A DNA stretch of 35,108 nucleotides from NCBI RefSeq assembly GCF_024129735.1, contig NZ_JAMXXK010000037.1:1-35108 (forward strand), in the 5' to 3' direction. The position numbers and the translations under genes were made by a program. This document shows, one piece after another, positions 7,238 through 14,830 of this stretch (position 1 is the first letter of the stretch; each line of letters begins with the position of its first letter). The notes below the pieces were generated by a model, which was not told the DNA's origin, did no database searches, and saw only the letters and a list, made by a program, of their open reading frames with translations. The DNA is from Acinetobacter lwoffii. GTDB lineage: Bacteria; Pseudomonadota; Gammaproteobacteria; Pseudomonadales; Moraxellaceae.

Positions 7238-9160
7238 TTAAGGCTGATACAGCTCTAATACAACACGAATCAACGTATCTCCTTGTTCAGATTCAATCTG
7301 GAACAATCCTCCCATGCGCTCAACCCGCATTTTCATGCTGCGCATTCCAATACTCAGACCATTTTTTTGCACCATGTCAGCATCGAAACCGATGCCATTA
7401 TCCTGAATGCTTAAAGTAAGCTGATGTGGCTGGGAATATTCCAGACTGACTTTTACCTGACTGGCCTGACTATGCTTAATGATATTGGTCAGACTTTCTT
7501 CGACTACTCGGATCAAGGTCAAACACTGTAATGCCGTCGGTTCACGCTGCCAGACTTTTGGAAATGACCATTCAACTACAATCCCCATTTCTTCCATCAG
7601 CTGGGTAAAACGATAACGTACCGGTGCGATCCAGAGTACCGGCGTTTGTGGGACTTTATTTTCAATAGATGAACCACTGTCAATGATTTGTCTGAGATCA
7701 TCTCTGAGCAGTTTCAGCATGGAAAGAAACTGCTGTTTAGAAACTGTTTCGCTACTTTGATCCACCAGAATCATGGAACGGACAATAGACCCTCCCAACC
7801 CGTCATGCAGTTCATGTGACAGATTAATCCGCTCTTGCAGACGAACATTCGTCAGCTCCAATTGATGTTTATCGCTCAGGCTTTTATTCAGGTCAGCACT
7901 GACCTGCTGGACTTTACGTTCTAACTGGGTATTAAATTTTTCGATTTTCCTGACATTACGATTCAGGCGTGTGCCCATAATCAGCACGACAAACAAGGTA
8001 ATAATTGGTGAGGTATAGGGAGATAAAGGTGAAAATTCATTGATCTTGGTTTGGTTCAACATGATCAGGTCGATGACTACACACAGCAGAATTCCCCAGA
8101 GACACAGCATCAGGAAGAGATATTCTCCATTTCGGGTTTTGATGGCCTGATAGCTGATATACACAGTACAACTGACAAAGAGCAATACATAGATGATAAA
8201 CACTCCGCCCAGTACCTGCTCCAGATAATCCAAGAGACTGATCATAACCAGTAAGCTGGACAGAATACTGACCAGAATAAATCCTCGCTCCAACTGCTTA
8301 AATTTCTGTTTTACAAAGCGGATTAGATACAGACAAAAACAATGGATATAGGCAATAAAAAAAAGCATATTGGCTTTAGCTGCCGAAATCGTGGAGCGAA
8401 ATGGAAAATTTTCTGTAGTCAAAACATTGGAAATAAACAGAATCCACAACAGTGAACTGAGTGCCAACCAGCCAAAAGTGGTTTCTGAACGCCGGAATAA
8501 CCAGATAATGAAACAGATCAGCCCAATCGTGGCAGAGAAAATCATATTGATCTGAAATACAGTACGACGATCCCAGATTTTTTCCAAATACTGCTGGCTA
8601 TTCACCAGCACATTATTAAATTGAATGTTGCCCAGGCCCGCGCTTTGGAAACTGTAGCCATTTACGTAAATCAGGATTTCATTACTGTCTTTACGCAAAC
8701 CGCTAATCGGGAAAACCCAGTAACGCGGCATATTCCAGCTTTTTGACAAGGGCTCTTGCAAGTTCCGGTCAGACCAAAGCAAGTCACCATTCAGGAACAC
8801 GGCACCTGCCGAATTAATATAATCAATAGAAAAGGCAACCGGTTCTGCAAGGCGGATGTTGTCCTGACATGACCAACGCCAGACGATCTTGTACCAAGCA
8901 CCCCCATGATAACTCTTCCAGTTGTTCTGCCAGTTATCCGGCAAACGTACGCTTTGCCAGCCCGATTTCGGCATCTCGGTAGGATCCTGAGCCTGAACCT
9001 TCTGAATATAGTCGATCTTCACCTGACAAAGATCATTAATCTGAAAATGGCTTTGTGCCTGACTCATCCTACAGAACAGACAGAGCCAGATGCACAGGAC
9101 AAAAACGCCCATCCATTTCAGTCGCTGCTGCTTGCTACTTCTGGAACAGCCAGATGACAT
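7238..9160 (-). CDS. sensor histidine kinase with 7TM (DISM-like) input region, HisKA_3 family
   Basis: A 640-aa membrane kinase. A signal-anchor (about 15-35) is followed by a periplasmic beta-rich domain (about 40-190, containing GGAWYKIVW and FLNGDLLW, reminiscent of galactose-binding-like folds). Then come about seven hydrophobic helices (about 203-400), a coiled coil (about 403-445), an H-box with the likely phospho-acceptor His452 in ELHDGLGG, and a HATPase domain with N-box Asn559 and DNGIGF (587-592). This is the 7TMR-DISM layout joined to a NarX/DegS-type kinase. It follows its regulator with a TAATG overlap. The ligand is unknown; a sugar or other carbohydrate is possible given the periplasmic fold. 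Confidence 0.88.
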   Translation of the reverse strand: MSSGCSRSSKQQRLKWMGVFVLCIWLCLFCRMSQAQSHFQINDLCQVKIDYIQKVQAQDPTEMPKSGWQSVRLPDNWQNNWKSYHGGAWYKIVWRWSCQDNIRLAEPVAFSIDYINSAGAVFLNGDLLWSDRNLQEPLSKSWNMPRYWVFPISGLRKDSNEILIYVNGYSFQSAGLGNIQFNNVLVNSQQYLEKIWDRRTVFQINMIFSATIGLICFIIWLFRRSETTFGWLALSSLLWILFISNVLTTENFPFRSTISAAKANMLFFIAYIHCFCLYLIRFVKQKFKQLERGFILVSILSSLLVMISLLDYLEQVLGGVFIIYVLLFVSCTVYISYQAIKTRNGEYLFLMLCLWGILLCVVIDLIMLNQTKINEFSPLSPYTSPIITLFVVLIMGTRLNRNVRKIEKFNTQLERKVQQVSADLNKSLSDKHQLELTNVRLQERINLSHELHDGLGGSIVRSMILVDQSSETVSKQQFLSMLKLLRDDLRQIIDSGSSIENKVPQTPVLWIAPVRYRFTQLMEEMGIVVEWSFPKVWQREPTALQCLTLIRVVEESLTNIIKHSQASQVKVSLEYSQPHQLTLSIQDNGIGFDADMVQKNGLSIGMRSMKMRVERMGGLFQIESEQGDTLIRVVLELYQP

Positions 9161-9843
9161 TACAGAATTCCCAAGTACCGTGCGGTACTGACTGCCTTAG
9201 TACGTTTACTGACCGAAAGTTTCCGGTAAATATGCTTGATATGACTTTCGACGGTATAGCGCGACACATAGAGCTGCTCGGCAATTTCACGATTACTCAG
9301 ACCTTGCGCAACCAAGGACAGGATTTCCTGCTCACGCTGTGTCAGCATTTCCTGATCCGCAGCTGACCTGTTTTGCTCTATTGTTGCTGAAATGGTGGGA
9401 ATAGAAATCTGTTTTAAAATTTCACGAGCAACAAAGGGATCAATCGGTGCACCGCCACGCAAAATACTGCGAATAGCCAAGGCGACTTCCACATCATCGC
9501 GCTCTTTAAGCACATAACCGGTCGCACCAGCCTGAATTGCGCTAAACAGACTATCCTGTGTACTCCAGGCAGACACCACTAGAATCAGCGCTTGTGCGTC
9601 CTGTTCGCGGATTTTTTCAATAATTGAAATGCCACTTCCATCCGGTAAACCCAAATCTACTAAGGCCAGTGCAATCGGCTGTTGCTGCAAAACGGCATAT
9701 GCTTCTTTCACCGTATTGGCAAATAACAGAACGTCATCCTGATAACCTAGATTGCTTAATATGATTTTTAAACGGCGCTGGATGACATATTCATCTTCAA
9801 CGATTAATACTGGTACTGGCAAGACTGCCTCCGATGCTGTCAT
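9160..9843 (-). CDS. NarL/FixJ-family response regulator
   Basis: A 227-aa DNA-binding regulator. The receiver domain (about 10-125) has the acidic VEDE, phospho-acceptor Asp63 in LALVDLGLPDG, Ser91 and Lys113. The C-terminal LuxR-type HTH (about 167-227) contains LTQREQEILSLVAQG and the recognition helix SRYTVESHIKHIYRKL. ATG 9843 is preferred over GTG 9849 because AAGGGG lies 7 nt upstream of the ATG but only 1 nt from the GTG. The TAA stop shares a base with the kinase ATG, so regulator and kinase form a coupled pair. Targets are unknown. Confidence 0.9.
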   Translation of the reverse strand: MTASEAVLPVPVLIVEDEYVIQRRLKIILSNLGYQDDVLLFANTVKEAYAVLQQQPIALALVDLGLPDGSGISIIEKIREQDAQALILVVSAWSTQDSLFSAIQAGATGYVLKERDDVEVALAIRSILRGGAPIDPFVAREILKQISIPTISATIEQNRSAADQEMLTQREQEILSLVAQGLSNREIAEQLYVSRYTVESHIKHIYRKLSVSKRTKAVSTARYLGIL

Positions 9844-9993
9844 AAGCACGCCCCTTATATTTATTTTTATATATCCCCTTTAAGATTAAAATATAAACAA
9901 AATCACACTAAAAATCATGATTTATTTATTTTTTATTATCTGAAGTTTTAAGCAGCGAGAAACGCTTACGCCCGTTTTCCATATCATAGACAT

Positions 9994-10021
9994 AAAAAAT
10001 GCCATCTGTTTAGCAGATGGC
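9994..10021 (-). terminator. rho-independent terminator of the tandem-GST gene
   Basis: GCCATCTG (10001-10008) pairs with CAGATGGC (10014-10021) around a 5-nt loop. On the minus strand the hairpin is followed by ATTTTTTA. It lies 45 nt past the stop. Confidence 0.85.
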
Positions 10022-10065
10022 AGTTCAAGATAGAAAATCTTTTGAAGTTATACGAGCTGTCTACT

Positions 10066-10848
10066 TTAAGCAGTACCGTATTGCTGTTTTAAATATTTCA
10101 CAATCTCAGCCGATTCAAACATTTTGGTATCTGTATTTGGATCGACCAGATAGGGAAGCTGAATATTATTTCCCATCATTTCAAACAAATGTTCACGCTT
10201 ACCGCCTGGTAGTGGTTCATATTTTCCCGGTTTTAAACGCAATTTGGCCGGTCCATAATCTTGCCAGCGCTCTTTAGCGACATTATGAAAAACAAACGGC
10301 ACTTCCAGTTCACTCAAAACGGCGCGTACAATTCGGGTATAAGGACTGGCCTCAAAGCCCCATAATTCTAATAACAGTTCAGGTGTTGGCCGATCCTTAA
10401 TCTTGGGATTCACCATTCCGCCGCGTAAACCATTGAGGACGGTTCCCGCAATTGCAGCCACTGGAATTTTAGGATAGTGAGCATATTTCTTGGGAGTTTT
10501 GCCAGTTTTGCCATAATGCTTGAACAGATGATCGATAATATCCTGAGACTCATAGAGTCGATCACCGGTATTTTCATCAACTAAAAAAGGAAATTGCAGT
10601 TTTCCACCCAATTGCTGCACCTCAGGACGGAAATGAGTACCCCCTCGTGGACATGGATAAACTTCATAATCCAGATTTAGCAAGGTCATGACTTCACGCA
10701 CCCGACGACAAAATGGTGAACCCTCGTATTCATAGAGCTTCAAGGCTTTTTCAGGCTGATTTGGAAACGGTGTACCCACCATCCCACGTCCACCTTCAGC
10801 GATTGAAGAGGCCAAAGCTTGTACAACTTTAATTTGATGACTCAACAT
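10066..10848 (-). CDS. tandem GST N-terminal (thioredoxin-fold) domain protein
   Basis: A 260-aa soluble protein made of two copies of the GST_N/glutaredoxin-like fold. Copy one spans about 35-115 with SPFCRR (44-49), FPFLVD and the ESQDI glutathione-binding-type motif. Copy two spans about 160-258 with SPYTRI (168-173), LPYLVD and ESAEI. No all-alpha GST C-terminal domain is present. Copy one keeps a Cys in the active-site position; copy two has Thr. Homologous tandem arrangements are known from plants and cyanobacteria without a firm function. AGGA lies 7 nt before the ATG. A glutathione-dependent redox role is plausible but unproven. Confidence 0.85.
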   Translation of the reverse strand: MLSHQIKVVQALASSIAEGGRGMVGTPFPNQPEKALKLYEYEGSPFCRRVREVMTLLNLDYEVYPCPRGGTHFRPEVQQLGGKLQFPFLVDENTGDRLYESQDIIDHLFKHYGKTGKTPKKYAHYPKIPVAAIAGTVLNGLRGGMVNPKIKDRPTPELLLELWGFEASPYTRIVRAVLSELEVPFVFHNVAKERWQDYGPAKLRLKPGKYEPLPGGKREHLFEMMGNNIQLPYLVDPNTDTKMFESAEIVKYLKQQYGTA

Positions 10849-10877
10849 AGTATTTTCCTATTTTTGTTTTATATGAA

Positions 10878-10909
10878 TGAAAGACAGAATCTAGGCATCC
10901 TGTCTTTCA
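10878..10909 (-). terminator. hairpin downstream of rraA, probable terminator
   Basis: TGAAAGACAG (10878-10887) pairs perfectly with CTGTCTTTCA (10900-10909) around a 12-nt loop. There is no long U-tract directly after it on the minus strand, so termination may be inefficient or the hairpin may serve as a 3'-end stabiliser. Confidence 0.55.
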
Positions 10910-10965
10910 GGGTACAGATAAGTTTTGTTGTTATTCTTTCATGCAGAAATGCAGATTCCGGCCGA

Positions 10966-11475
10966 TTAAGCCACTAATGCTGTTTTAGACACCACAATAC
11001 CATTATTGTCTGCATAGACATACTCGCCTGCATTAAACGTGACACCACCAAAACAGAGAGAGATATCAACTTCACCCACACCCTTGCGGTTGCTCTTTTG
11101 CGGAATAGCCGCCAATGCATGCACACCAAGATCAAGTTCAGCAATCGCATCGACATCACGAACGCAACCATAAATAATTACGCCATTCCAGTGATTTTTT
11201 ACCGCTGATTCTGCAATCAGGTCACCCATCAAGGCACAGCGCATGGATGCACCGCCATCTACGACCAGGACCTTGCCTGTTCCATCTGTGGCCAACAACT
11301 CTTTCACCCGCGAGTTATCTTCAAAACATTTTACTGTCACAATCTGACCGCCAAAGGTTTTGCGCGCCCCATAACTCTTAAAAAATTTACCGTCCAGGCA
11401 AGGTGTCACCACCTGAAGCTCTAATTCTGGATGATCATCTAACAAGTCACAGGTAACAAATGCTGCTGTAGACAC
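10966..11475 (-). CDS. rraA: RraA family protein (RNase E activity regulator-like / HMG aldolase fold)
   Basis: A 169-aa protein of the RraA/MenG-like fold. Signatures are TCDLLDDHP at the N-terminus, GKVLVVDGGASMRCALMGD around 67-85, and GVIIYGCVRD with the Arg-Asp pair near 104-106. In E. coli RraA binds RNase E and slows RNA decay; many proteobacterial relatives are instead 4-hydroxy-4-methyl-2-oxoglutarate/oxaloacetate lyases, so either role is possible. It starts with GTG at 11475; AGGGG overlaps the stop of the upstream oxidoreductase gene 12 nt away, implying translational coupling. Confidence 0.88.
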   Translation of the reverse strand: MSTAAFVTCDLLDDHPELELQVVTPCLDGKFFKSYGARKTFGGQIVTVKCFEDNSRVKELLATDGTGKVLVVDGGASMRCALMGDLIAESAVKNHWNGVIIYGCVRDVDAIAELDLGVHALAAIPQKSNRKGVGEVDISLCFGGVTFNAGEYVYADNNGIVVSKTALVA

Positions 11476-11487
11476 GGTGTTTTCCCC

Positions 11488-12153
11488 TCATTTCATTTTT
11501 TGTATGCGTAAATTATCATAAATTTCAAATTTTACCGTCTGAGTTAGCGCGGCCTCGACCATAGTATGAGCCACCTGATCGGCTGTCACTGGCTTATAGG
11601 CAAAACTATCTGGAATAAAACGCGATACTTTGTGGTAAACCTGCTGCGCGATATCTTCCAAAAAACGCTGCTCTGGACGTTCACCAATGAGCAATGAAGG
11701 TCGAATCAAACTGATTCTGTCCAAGGACAATGTTTGTATATATTCTTCCAGTTCACCTTTGACCCGATTATAGTAAAAATGCGATTGGGAATCGGCACCC
11801 ATTGCGCTTAGCAAAAGATAATGGGCTGAGGTTTGCTGTAACAGCTCTGCAAAGTGAGCATTTATGGTATAGTCAATACTATAAAATGCCTGTTTGGATC
11901 CGGCTTTTTTCATGGTGCTGCCCAGGCAGCTAAAACCATGGCTATGCTTACTAACATCCTGATCATTCAACATCAGGAAATCTTCCAGTACCAGTTGTTG
12001 AACTTTATCCAAAGCATCCAGATCATTTTGATGTTTTCTGACCACTGCAGTAATCTGCTGGCAAGTCGGCTCATCTTGCAAACGTTTTATCAGTTGTTTT
12101 CCCACCAAGCCGGTGGCACCTATCACGATGGGATGAGTCAGTGATTTAGTCAT
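11488..12153 (-). CDS. NAD(P)-binding Rossmann-fold oxidoreductase (HTATIP2/atypical SDR-like)
   Basis: A 221-aa protein with an N-terminal dinucleotide-binding glycine motif GATGLVG (about 13-19) and a YYNRVKGELE Tyr/Lys-type motif near the centre, as in atypical short-chain dehydrogenases related to TIP30/HTATIP2 and YbjT/NmrA proteins. No substrate can be assigned. It is upstream of and probably co-transcribed with rraA (12-nt gap). The gene is divergent from rpsT across a 214-bp regulatory gap. Confidence 0.8.
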   Translation of the reverse strand: MTKSLTHPIVIGATGLVGKQLIKRLQDEPTCQQITAVVRKHQNDLDALDKVQQLVLEDFLMLNDQDVSKHSHGFSCLGSTMKKAGSKQAFYSIDYTINAHFAELLQQTSAHYLLLSAMGADSQSHFYYNRVKGELEEYIQTLSLDRISLIRPSLLIGERPEQRFLEDIAQQVYHKVSRFIPDSFAYKPVTADQVAHTMVEAALTQTVKFEIYDNLRIQKMK

Positions 12154-12242
12154 TTTTTATACGATCTCCTAGGTGGAATACTAATCTAACGTTTTCTTTA
12201 GAATTTTTCTGCATCTAAAATGTTGTCAAAGCATGTCAAGAC

Positions 12243-12271
12243 TTGACTTCGGTGCTTAGTTTAATCAAAAT
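12243..12271 (+). promoter_or_regulatory. predicted sigma-70 promoter of rpsT
   Basis: TTGACT (12243-12248), a 17-nt spacer and CAAAAT (12266-12271) are a plausible sigma-70 pair, placing the start near 12278 and giving a leader of about 90 nt. A 13-nt palindrome (GTCAAG-A-CTTGAC, 12235-12247) overlaps the -35. Confidence 0.45.
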
Positions 12272-12285
12272 ATGGCACTTGTTTA

Positions 12286-12336
12286 CGGGCTGGTGATAAT
12301 TCCTCTGATGTTGGTTTTCAGTTGAGTTTCAGCCCG
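12286..12336 (+). promoter_or_regulatory. rpsT leader stem, candidate translational control element
   Basis: CGGGCTG (12286-12292) is perfectly complementary to CAGCCCG (12330-12336), closing a 37-nt loop that contains a further CTGA/TCAG pairing. It sits about 30 nt upstream of the GTG start of rpsT. E. coli S20 represses its own translation, so an autogenous role is possible but only inferred. Confidence 0.4.
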
Positions 12337-12367
12337 CCCAGACCAATCTATTTCAAGGAGTGCACGA

Positions 12368-12637
12368 GTGGCAAACTCTGCTCAAGCTAAAAAACGTGCT
12401 CGTCAAAACGTTAAAGCACGCAAACACAACGCAAGCTTGCGTTCTATGGTTCGTACCTATCTTAAACGTACATTAGCTGCTATCAGCACTAATGACTATG
12501 CAGTTGCTACTGAAGCGTACAAATCGCTTGTTCCAGTAATCGACCGTATGGCTGACAAAGGCATCATCCATAAAAACAAAGCAGCTCGTCATAAGAGCCG
12601 CTTGAACGCGCAAGTTAAAGCACTAGCTTCTAACTAA
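12368..12637 (+). CDS. rpsT: 30S ribosomal protein S20
   Basis: An 89-aa, very basic, Ala/Lys/Arg-rich protein with the S20 N-terminus [12 protein letters not shown] and the helical core ending in [17 protein letters not shown]20 is a primary 16S rRNA binding protein. The start is GTG, with AAGGAG 7 nt upstream; E. coli rpsT likewise uses a non-AUG (UUG) start and is autoregulated. The gene is monocistronic, with its own promoter, structured leader and strong terminator. Confidence 0.97.
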   Translation: MANSAQAKKRARQNVKARKHNASLRSMVRTYLKRTLAAISTNDYAVATEAYKSLVPVIDRMADKGIIHKNKAARHKSRLNAQVKALASN

Positions 12638-12646
12638 TCGCAAATG

Positions 12647-12672
12647 AAAAAAGCCCTTTTTAGGGCTTTTTT
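12647..12672 (+). terminator. rho-independent terminator of rpsT
   Basis: AAAAAAGCCCT (12647-12657) pairs with AGGGCTTTTTT (12662-12672) around TTTT, 9 nt after the stop. Confidence 0.93.
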
Positions 12673-12798
12673 TGTGTCTGGAATTTGAAGAAACTAAAAA
12701 ATATAATGACTCATTCAGAAAAATAATTTGTTTAGACAACACTCATCCAGTCAATGCGATACTGTGAGATAAAAACCTGAATCTCCCTCTCTTTTAGA

Positions 12799-12924
12799 TT
12801 ATTGATCTTTATCCATAGAGGATGGCGAAGTGGTTTTATCCTGTTTCGTATTGTCAGTGTCCCGCTTTTGACATGCGGTTAAACCCAGAATCGCGATCAG
12901 GCTAAAAATTGTGATAATTTTCAT
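12799..12924 (-). CDS. 41-aa small lipoprotein
   Basis: A short gene reading MKIITIFSLIAILGLTACQK then a polar Asp/Lys/Thr/Ser tail. The basic N-terminus, hydrophobic stretch and lipobox LTAC (Cys18) define a lipoprotein signal peptide, leaving a mature peptide of only 24 residues. AGGAAAAACT lies directly before the ATG, giving a fair ribosome site. It resembles the short entericidin/LptM-type lipoproteins in size, but sequence similarity is limited to the signal. The neighbouring 12673-12798 and 12925-13115 sequence contains no other gene that I can support. Confidence 0.65.
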   Translation of the reverse strand: MKIITIFSLIAILGLTACQKRDTDNTKQDKTTSPSSMDKDQ

Positions 12925-13115
12925 AGTTTTTCCTCAAGATGAATATTTCTATATTTATTAAGCATAGATAATTTTTATACTTACATTATTGAATTTTCAC
13001 CCTATAAATGTAAAAGAAGCAGTTTAGAATTTATTTTTATCGTTTTAGACTGACTTTTATTGAATGGTCAATATGAAAGGCCACACCATCTTCATAATTC
13101 CTAACTCCCCAATAA

Positions 13116-13146
13116 AAAACTCAACTGCTGCGAACAATTGAGTTTT
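13116..13146 (-). terminator. terminator of the histidine phosphatase gene
   Basis: AAAACTCAA (13116-13124) pairs with TTGAGTTTT (13138-13146) around a 13-nt loop. On the minus strand it runs on into TTTTTTATT. It lies 17 nt past the stop. Confidence 0.75.
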
Positions 13147-13162
13147 GAAAGAATATTTTCAT

Positions 13163-13903
13163 TTAAGAAAGTTGGGAACGTTTAAAATCAGCAATATCCA
13201 GTTCATGTACCTGACCGCGCCAGATCCATTTCAGCTTAGATTCCAAGAATACATCACCCTCAAACCAGACAAACAGACCTTCCATCATTTTCGGCCAGTC
13301 TTCCCGACTGACATCCTGACGCCCTGACATCACCGCAATCATCGCTGCCAGAATAGTGTCGTGGCTAACGGCCAAACTTAGCCCATATTTATTTTGTGGA
13401 TGGGTGTTGTAAATCAGTTCTAGTACATCCACTACGCCATGAATCGGCTGTTTCATCCCCGGCAAGGCATTATTGACAAAACTGTTAATAAAACCGAGCG
13501 CACCTTGCTTGGCAAAATAAGGCCCTGCTTTTTGAATATCCAGCACAAAGCTGCCAGGCTCCACTAGAAGTCCCTGTTCAATAATTTCAATACGATGGGT
13601 ATTCTGCTCAGGGGTAACCGCATCTGCCCCCTCAATCATCAATGCAGCGGTATCAATACAACGCTGAATCGGACTTGAAATACAGTGATGAATCACACGA
13701 TTGGTTTGATCAGCCAGATAAGCCCCCCACTCTTGCGCCAGATCCCGCCCCTGATTGGTCAGTTGCAGATCATAGCCTGCCAAACCTTGACCCGGAACCT
13801 CCTCACGAATCGAATGCCGTGTGAATAAGGTGACAGGCGTTTGTACATCAGGCAATAAATCAATTGCACTCAACATACTCGGTGGAAGCAGTTTCAGGGA
13901 CAC
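13163..13903 (-). CDS. histidine phosphatase superfamily (branch 1-like) protein
   Basis: A 246-aa cytosolic protein with the phosphatase RHS variant of the RHG motif (Arg29-His30 in LFTRHSIREE), a second Arg in SSPIQRCIDTA, and the distal catalytic SHDTILAAM. These fit the phosphoglycerate-mutase-like histidine phosphatases. Substrate unknown. The longest frame starts at GTG 13903 without a clear Shine-Dalgarno; ATG at 13876 is an alternative that still keeps the catalytic His. It lies 62 nt downstream of cysQ on the same strand and ends in its own terminator. Confidence 0.82.
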   Translation of the reverse strand: MSLKLLPPSMLSAIDLLPDVQTPVTLFTRHSIREEVPGQGLAGYDLQLTNQGRDLAQEWGAYLADQTNRVIHHCISSPIQRCIDTAALMIEGADAVTPEQNTHRIEIIEQGLLVEPGSFVLDIQKAGPYFAKQGALGFINSFVNNALPGMKQPIHGVVDVLELIYNTHPQNKYGLSLAVSHDTILAAMIAVMSGRQDVSREDWPKMMEGLFVWFEGDVFLESKLKWIWRGQVHELDIADFKRSQLS

Positions 13904-13965
13904 GTTACAGCCAACTCTGGATTGGTAATAGGTTAAGCACCACTATAACACGCTCAGAATTTTGC

Positions 13966-14817
13966 TCAATGCTCGGCCTGCATGTCAGACACTGCCTGCA
14001 ATGCAATAATTTTCATATCATTATTTTTATAAGCAATGAATCCACCGTTCAGCAAGGTATCCCGATGATTATAAATAAATGGACGGCCTTCTAAATCAAC
14101 CAGACCACCACCAATCCGTTCGAGCATACATTGACCAGCGCTGGTATCCCATTCCGAGGTCGGATGAAAACGTGGATAGATGTCTACCTGATCTTCCAGC
14201 ATCATGCAAAATTTATAAGCGCTGCCCGCTTTAAATTCGGTGTAGTCAGTGAGCTTAGCCAGACTTTGCAAATACTCGGTATATTTCGGTTTCTGCTGGC
14301 TACTTTGGCTCAATCCTACAGCAATCGTTTTAGTAGTTTCAAGCATTTCATAAGCAAACCATGTCATCTTTTGGATATCATATTTATAAGGCAAGCCCTG
14401 CTCAGGACAGAAATAAATCAGTTGCTGCTCCGGAACCGCCAATATGGCAAAAGTGGTCAAACTGCCTCTGACTAGACTCAAATTAATGGTAAATTCGGGG
14501 CGCTGGTGCAGAAATTCCTTGGTACCATCTAGCGGATCCAGTAACCAGAATTCTGACCATGAGCGGCGTTCATGTTCCTGTCCTTCTTCAGACAGTAAAG
14601 GCAAACTTGAAATCTCTGCCAAAGCTTGGGTCAGATAAGTATTGACCCGAAAATCTGCCTGAGTCACCGGAGAATTATCATTTTTTTTGATGACATCAAA
14701 AGCCGCACCAGAACAATAACGCTGATATTCTTCTCGCAAAATTTCACAGGCTTGTGTCAAAATGGGCACAAACTGCAAAATCATTGGATCTTGTGGTGCT
14801 GCTGTTGCTTTAAACAT
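13966..14817 (-). CDS. cysQ: 3'(2'),5'-bisphosphate nucleotidase CysQ
   Basis: A 283-aa Mg-dependent, Li-sensitive-type phosphatase of the inositol monophosphatase superfamily. The motifs are NSPVTQAD, LSEEG (Glu77, Glu78), DPLDGTKEF (Asp94, Asp97) and late SEWDTSAGQ. The KEF extension and the WDTSAGQ wording point to CysQ, which converts PAP to AMP, rather than SuhB. I start at ATG 14817 (AGG 6 nt upstream); a longer frame to 14880 would be antisense to the catalytic motif of the divergent nucleotidase and is unlikely. Only 13 nt separate its start from the neighbour's start. Confidence 0.88.
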   Translation of the reverse strand: MFKATAAPQDPMILQFVPILTQACEILREEYQRYCSGAAFDVIKKNDNSPVTQADFRVNTYLTQALAEISSLPLLSEEGQEHERRSWSEFWLLDPLDGTKEFLHQRPEFTINLSLVRGSLTTFAILAVPEQQLIYFCPEQGLPYKYDIQKMTWFAYEMLETTKTIAVGLSQSSQQKPKYTEYLQSLAKLTDYTEFKAGSAYKFCMMLEDQVDIYPRFHPTSEWDTSAGQCMLERIGGGLVDLEGRPFIYNHRDTLLNGGFIAYKNNDMKIIALQAVSDMQAEH

Positions 14818-14830
14818 AGAAAACCTAAAT

